Source of the DNA: Alkalihalobacterium sp048323755
GTDB lineage: Bacteria; Bacillota; Bacilli; Bacillales; Bacillaceae_F
DNA: 64,000 nt
NCBI RefSeq assembly: GCF_048323755.1
Contig: NZ_JBLWFS010000005.1
Span: 1 to 64,000 of the forward strand
Direction: 5' to 3'
Positions 62,911-64,000 of the stretch are shown here, in pieces. The notes under the pieces are model-generated. The model saw nothing but the letters and a program-made list of their open reading frames with translations, ran no database searches and had not been told where the DNA came from. Every line of letters starts with the position of its first letter. Within the stretch, counting starts at the first letter, position 1. The position numbers and the translations under genes are program-made.

Positions 62911-63513
62911 ATGGCTCGTTATACAGGTCCATCTTGGAAATTATCTCGTCGTTTAGGTATCTCATTAAGCGGTACTGGTAAAGAATTAGAAAAACGCCCT
63001 TACGCACCAGGACAACACGGTCCTAACCAACGTAAGAAATTCTCAGAGTACGGTTTACAATTACAAGAAAAGCAAAAGCTTCGTCACATGTTCGGAGTAA
63101 ATGAGCGTCAATTCCGTCGTATTTTCGACGATGCTGGTAAAATGCCTGGTATCCACGGTGAAAACTTCATGATCTTACTTGAGTCTCGCCTTGATAACTT
63201 AGTTTACCGCATGGGTCTTGCTCGTACTCGTCGTGGAGCACGTCAGCTTGTGAACCACGGTCACGTAATGGTTGATGGAGGACGTGTTGATATTCCTTCA
63301 TACCGCGTAAAACCTGGTCAAACAATTACTCTTCGTGAAAAATCTCAAAACTTGTCTGCTGTTAAAGAAGCTATTGAAGTGAACAACTTCGTTCCTGGAT
63401 ATATCTCTTTCGACGCTGAAAAGTTAGAAGGAACTTTCACTCGTTTACCAGAACGTTCTGAGCTTCCTGCTGAAATTACAGAAGCACTAATCGTAGAGTT
63501 CTACTCTCGTTAA
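62911..63513 (+). CDS. rpsD: 30S ribosomal protein S4
   Basis: Primary 16S rRNA-binding protein. It has 200 residues from ATG 62911 (MARYTGPSWKLSRRLG, preceded by AAAGGAGGAG); the upstream in-frame start would extend it into the leader and lacks support. The S4 RNA-binding domain (about 90-155) includes ESRLDNLVYRMGLARTRRGARQLVNHGH. The four N-terminal zinc cysteines seen in some S4 proteins are absent (C-minus type). Codon use is strongly biased, as expected for high expression. Confidence 0.97.
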   Translation: MARYTGPSWKLSRRLGISLSGTGKELEKRPYAPGQHGPNQRKKFSEYGLQLQEKQKLRHMFGVNERQFRRIFDDAGKMPGIHGENFMILLESRLDNLVYRMGLARTRRGARQLVNHGHVMVDGGRVDIPSYRVKPGQTITLREKSQNLSAVKEAIEVNNFVPGYISFDAEKLEGTFTRLPERSELPAEITEALIVEFYSR

Positions 63514-63522
63514 TAACAATGA

Positions 63523-63556
63523 GAACGATTGGATTATTCCAGTCGTTCTTTTTTGT
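63523..63556 (+). terminator. Terminator of rpsD
   Basis: AGAACGATTGG and CCAGTCGTTCT pair around TATTATT-like loop and are followed by TTTTTTG, 10 nt past the stop. Confidence 0.92.
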
Positions 63557-63578
63557 TTTCTATTTTTCTTAGTATTAG

Positions 63579-63620
63579 GCTGTTTTCGTAAACTTTGTTG
63601 CTTTTGGACCGTTTTTTGAA
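63579..63620 (+). repeat. Left-half fragment of the ATTGGACCG repeat element
   Basis: GGCTGTTTTCGTAAACTTTG, then TTGCTTTTGGACCG and TTTTTTGAA, match the left arm of the full copies. In place of the first internal hairpin of those copies lies the tyrS terminator. The right arm is missing. Confidence 0.8.
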
Positions 63621-63628
63621 AATAAAAA

Positions 63629-63653
63629 GCAGACTAACCAAGTCAGCCTGCTC
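63629..63653 (-). terminator. Terminator of tyrS
   Basis: On the minus strand AGCAGGCTGAC-TTG-GTTAGTCTGCT is followed by TTTTTATTTT, 19 nt past the tyrS stop. Confidence 0.9.
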
Positions 63654-63671
63654 TACATACTTAACTAATTT

Positions 63672-64000
63672 TTAATATTGAATTAAGTAGTACTTCTTCT
63701 TCCCGCGGCGAATAATCGTAAATTGTCCTTCAATTTTATCTTCTGTTTGTAAAAGACGACCTACATCCGTACATCTTTCACCATTAATGTAAATGGCACC
63801 ATTTTGAATATCTTCACGGGCTTGACGTTTAGAAGGTGAAACTTTAGCTGCTACTAATAAATCAACTAATGCCATATTTTCATTTTCACAAGTATAAGAA
63901 GGAACATCTTTAAAACCTTGCTTAATTTCATTAGCACTCAAGTTCTTAATATCTCCACTAAATAAAGCATCGGAAATTCGAATGGCTTGTGCTAGCGCCT
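63672..64000 (-). CDS. tyrS: Tyrosyl-tRNA synthetase, C-terminal part
   Basis: Only the last 108 or so codons lie in the window; the gene continues past the right edge. Visible are the linker ALAQAIRISDALFSGDIKNL and the S4-like tRNA-binding domain (MALVDLLVAAKVSPSKRQAR, NGAIYINGERCTD, FTIIRRGKKKYYLIQY). The TTG near 63941 is internal to the gene. It charges tRNA-Tyr. Adjacent to rpsD, convergent with it, as in B. subtilis. The T-box region expected upstream is outside the window. Confidence 0.95.
   Translation of the reverse strand, partial: ALAQAIRISDALFSGDIKNLSANEIKQGFKDVPSYTCENENMALVDLLVAAKVSPSKRQAREDIQNGAIYINGERCTDVGRLLQTEDKIEGQFTIIRRGKKKYYLIQY

Noticed and set aside
1..64000. tRNA and rRNA genes
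   Set aside because: None recognised on either strand when reading the intergenic regions; a dedicated covariance search was not possible.

Overview
The window is a chromosomal segment of an endospore-forming, low-GC Bacillaceae bacterium. The evidence is the gene order, which follows a well-known Bacillus subtilis segment almost gene for gene: phoR-phoP, mdh-icd-citZ, ytwI, ytvI, fxsA, pyk-pfkA, accA-accD, ytsJ, dnaE, ytrH-ytrI, nrnA, ytpI, ytoI, ytkL, ald, ytkK, argH-argG, ackA, ytxK, tpx, ytfJ-ytfI, yteJ-sppA, nadK2, ytcJ-mbcS, a small acid-soluble spore protein, thiI-iscS, brnQ, ezrA, hisJ, refZ, dgcP, rpsD, tyrS. Several genes belong to sporulation (ytvI, ytrH, ytrI, ytfJ/gerW, sspA-like, refZ). 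Genus and species cannot be fixed from this sequence alone.

Layout. 0-3.2 kb: the edge of an IS256-type insertion sequence, a repeat-filled spacer and the PhoR/PhoP phosphate two-component system. 3.5-7.2 kb: citrate synthase, isocitrate dehydrogenase and malate dehydrogenase. 7.3-20.3 kb: YtwI, YtvI and FxsA membrane proteins, pyruvate kinase/phosphofructokinase, the carboxyltransferase half of acetyl-CoA carboxylase, a GntR/FCD regulator, malic enzyme and DNA polymerase DnaE. 20.5-30.3 kb: sporulation and RNA-turnover genes, then YtkL, a YitT-like protein, alanine dehydrogenase, a secreted hypothetical protein, YtkK and a 49-residue ORF. 30.4-41.6 kb: universal stress protein, an ATP-grasp ligase framed by repeats, argH-argG, and a three-gene block (YhaM-like HD hydrolase, Lon-like protease, EcsC-family protein), then ackA. 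42-64 kb: ytxK through tyrS.

The core genes are ordinary housekeeping genes: central carbon flow from phosphofructokinase and pyruvate kinase through the TCA enzymes and malic enzyme to malonyl-CoA, arginine synthesis, overflow acetate, thiolation and cysteine desulfuration, division (EzrA, RefZ) and translation (RpsD, TyrS). The less ordinary material lies between genes. A mobile-looking repeat family has termini containing TTGTTGCT and ATTGGACCG and nested internal hairpins; it has two near-identical 184-bp copies, one 97-bp mini copy and three fragments. One copy supplies the last codons and stop codon of argH, and two inverted copies bracket the ATP-grasp gene. A second palindromic element lies at 25.2-25.4 kb. 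A third, short dispersed repeat (AAATAAGRG...TGAG) occurs in two clusters. The Lon-like/EcsC/YhaM-like block is the clearest insertion of genes relative to the B. subtilis order.
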